A stretch of 5,155 nt of DNA from positions 1 to 5,155 of the forward strand of contig JAHENO010000087.1 of NCBI GenBank assembly GCA_018609945.1. The letters run 5' to 3'. Numbering within the stretch: the first letter of the stretch is position 1; every line of letters begins with the position of its first letter. The notes beneath the pieces are model-generated. The model was not told the DNA's origin and made no database searches. It saw only the letters and a list, made by a program, of their open reading frames with translations. The translations under genes were made by a program, and so were the position numbers. This DNA comes from Haloarculaceae archaeon (GTDB lineage Archaea; Halobacteriota; Halobacteria; Halobacteriales; Haloarculaceae). Of the stretch, positions 3,444 through 5,155 are shown in pieces.

Positions 3444-5155
3444 GTTCCCAGCACGAACCAGTTTCACTCGACCTCGACAGGCGGTCGTTCATGAAGGCGA
3501 GCGCGCTGGCGGGTGCCGTGGCACTGGGGGCCAGCGGCGCCGGGCACGCGCTGGAAGGGGATTCGACGGACGCGGGCGGCGCGTCGTCGGATCCCGGGGA
3601 GATGAGCAAGACGATCTGCAACTACTGTTCCGTGGGCTGTGGCTTCCGCGGCGAGCGGGAGGGCGACGCGTTCGTCGGCATGGAGTCGTGGGACGAACAC
3701 CCTGTCAACGCGGGCAACCTCTGCTCGAAGGGTGCGTCGATCCTCGGGACCGAACACTCCGAGAAGCGGCTCAAGCGCCCGATGATCATGGAGGACGGCG
3801 AGTGGCGGACCCTCTCGTGGGAGCGGGCCTACGAGCGCCTCGGCAACGACATCAAGGCGCTCTGGCCCGACCACGAGCGGGCGAGCGCCCCCGACATCCC
3901 ACAGGAAGACGTCAATCTCAGCCGCGAGAGCGTCATGCTCCTGGGCAGCGCCCACCACTCCAACGAGGAGTCCTACGCCATCCGGAAGCTGGCGGCCTTC
4001 ATGGGCACGAACAACATCGACCACCAGGCGCGGATCTGCCACTCGACGACGGTCGCCGGGCTGGCCAACACCTGGGGCTACGGGGCAATGACCCAGCCGA
4101 TCAACGACTACCGGAACTTCGACCTCAACATCATCATCGGGCAGAACCCCGCCGAGGCCCACCCCGTCGCGATGCAACACATCCTGGAGGGGCAGCGACG
4201 CGGGGGCACCATCGTCAACGTCGACCCGCGGTACACGAAGACGTCGGCCCACGCCGACTACTTCTACCGGCTCCGGCCCGGCACGGACGTGGCCCTGATG
4301 ATGGGGCTGGTCCGGTACCTGCGCGACCAGGGCGAACTCGCGATGGGCGGCGACGACGAGACCGGCCAGAACATGCTCGACGACCGCGTGATGGGCTGGC
4401 CGGACGTCGAGGCCGAACTCGAGAAGTACGACCTCGATACCGTGGCGGACATCACCTGGATCGACCGCGAGGACCTCGAAGAGCTGGGCGATCTCATCAT
4501 CGAGAACAAACCCCACGTCCAGATCGAGTGGGCGATGGGCGCCACCCAGCACAACAACGGGACCCAGAACATCCGGTCGTTCGCGATCACGAGCCTGGCC
4601 TCGGGGAGTTCCGCCCGGAGCGGCGGCGGCCTGCAGGTCATGCGGGGCCACGCCAACGTCCAGGGCGCGACCGACCTCGCGGTGGCGAGCCACATCCTGC
4701 CCGGCTACTACGGGCTCACGCCCGGCGGCTGGCAGTGGTGGGCCGACGTCTGGGACAACAGCCCCTACGTCAGCGGGAGCACGTCCTTCGCCGAACTCTA
4801 CAACAAGTTCGAGCTGATGCCCCCCGAGAAGTACGTCCGGCAGCACCCGGGCGAGGAAGGCCCCCAGGACTTCCCGGGTACGACGAAGGAGACGGACCCC
4901 GCGAATCCGGCCGAGAACTCGATGATGTTCCAGAACGGGCTGACCGTCGCCCGGTGGTTTGAGGCCGCCCTCGACCAGGAGGACCGCCTCCAAGAGACGC
5001 CGATCTACCAGCCCGAGCAGGTGAAGATCGCGGTCTTCTGGGGCCACTCCTCGAACTCCATCAGCGAGATGCGCAAGATGAAAGAGGGGATGGAGAACCT
5101 CGACCTGCTGGTGGTGATCGACCTGTTCCCGACGGTCGCGAGCGTCCTGCCGGAC
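3440..5155 (+). CDS. fdhA: Formate dehydrogenase catalytic (alpha) subunit, FdnG-type, Tat-exported (3' truncated)
   Basis: 572 residues from ATG 3440 to the window edge with no stop; E. coli FdnG is about 1015 aa. Residues 13-37 form a Tat signal: DRRSFMK, an Ala/Gly-rich core, then GHA as a likely cleavage site near 37. A [4Fe-4S] motif follows (C60, C63, C67, C95), with K97 in CSKG as the usual relay lysine. The block from GTNNIDHQARIC to YGAMT (189-218) matches FdnG closely, with C200 in place of selenocysteine as Mo/W ligand, followed by the catalytic H201. NPAEAHPV (236-243), DPRYTKTSAHADYF (262-275) and RPGTD (279-283) are also FdnG-like. RGHANVQGATD (402-412) holds R402, the likely counterpart of the catalytic Arg of formate dehydrogenases. 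It oxidises formate to CO2, or runs in reverse, presumably on the outer face of the membrane. The divergent Fe-S protein and TorD-like chaperone are likely partners. Nitrate reductase is unlikely because Cys-His and Arg are present. Confidence 0.9.
   Translation, partial: MSSQHEPVSLDLDRRSFMKASALAGAVALGASGAGHALEGDSTDAGGASSDPGEMSKTICNYCSVGCGFRGEREGDAFVGMESWDEHPVNAGNLCSKGASILGTEHSEKRLKRPMIMEDGEWRTLSWERAYERLGNDIKALWPDHERASAPDIPQEDVNLSRESVMLLGSAHHSNEESYAIRKLAAFMGTNNIDHQARICHSTTVAGLANTWGYGAMTQPINDYRNFDLNIIIGQNPAEAHPVAMQHILEGQRRGGTIVNVDPRYTKTSAHADYFYRLRPGTDVALMMGLVRYLRDQGELAMGGDDETGQNMLDDRVMGWPDVEAELEKYDLDTVADITWIDREDLEELGDLIIENKPHVQIEWAMGATQHNNGTQNIRSFAITSLASGSSARSGGGLQVMRGHANVQGATDLAVASHILPGYYGLTPGGWQWWADVWDNSPYVSGSTSFAELYNKFELMPPEKYVRQHPGEEGPQDFPGTTKETDPANPAENSMMFQNGLTVARWFEAALDQEDRLQETPIYQPEQVKIAVFWGHSSNSISEMRKMKEGMENLDLLVVIDLFPTVASVLPD

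Noticed and set aside
3164..3454. 97-residue N-terminal extension of the Fe-S protein from ATG 3454
   Set aside because: It would cross the AT-rich promoter region and both promoters and overlap the fdhA start; the HdrA-like domain begins right at MNVGAFVCSC and the TATA-like box is placed for ATG 3163.
4037..4039. Selenocysteine recoding site in formate dehydrogenase
   Set aside because: The active-site codon is TGC (Cys), not TGA.
3358..4962. Plus-strand frame of 534 codons overlapping fdhA in another frame
   Set aside because: Arg/Pro/Gly-rich out-of-frame translation. The real fdhA frame starts at 3440 and has no stop before the window edge.
3464..5047. Minus-strand open frame of 527 codons opposite fdhA
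   Set aside because: Antisense shadow of the formate dehydrogenase gene, whose own frame shows the Tat signal, cluster motif and active site.

Overview
The window looks like haloarchaeal DNA. It is GC-rich, the predicted proteins are strongly acidic, start sites show archaeal TATA elements, one promoter appears leaderless, and ribosome sites match GGTGA or GAGG. No RNA gene, CRISPR array, insertion sequence or other mobile-element signature was found. Genus cannot be told from the sequence alone.

Layout. Positions 1-358 (+) hold the 3' end of an unrecognised membrane protein gene and an overlapping 77-aa two-helix membrane protein. A 64-bp convergent gap follows. On the minus strand, 3163 down to 423, lie two translationally coupled genes: a 705-aa multi-cluster iron-sulfur protein built on an HdrA scaffold with an MvhD/FlpD domain, then a TorD/DmsD-type chaperone, with a 4-nt GTGA stop/start overlap. 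Positions 3164-3439 are a divergent intergenic region with an AT-rich core (about 65% A+T over 3241-3350). It carries a TATA-like element for each direction, a perfect 7+2+7 inverted repeat, and a 20-codon leader ORF overlapping the next start by 4 nt. From 3440 to the window end (+) is a Tat-signal-bearing, FdnG-type formate dehydrogenase catalytic subunit, cut off at 572 residues.

How they fit together. The divergent genes read as one formate-oxidation (or CO2-reduction) module. FdhA carries one [4Fe-4S] cluster and a Cys-ligated Mo/W-bis-pterin site. The TorD-like protein probably matures FdhA and checks its Tat signal. The HdrA/MvhD-like protein is probably an electron wire or adaptor. 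The most unusual point is that this protein keeps the HdrA N-terminal domain and ferredoxin parts but has almost lost the FAD/thioredoxin-reductase-like domain. It therefore looks like an HdrA scaffold turned into a flavin-free Fe-S relay, joined to the MvhD module that links hydrogenase or formate dehydrogenase to HdrA in methanogens. FdhA appears to be exported while the wire protein has no export signal, which leaves a topological puzzle. Any beta or membrane subunit would lie beyond the right edge.
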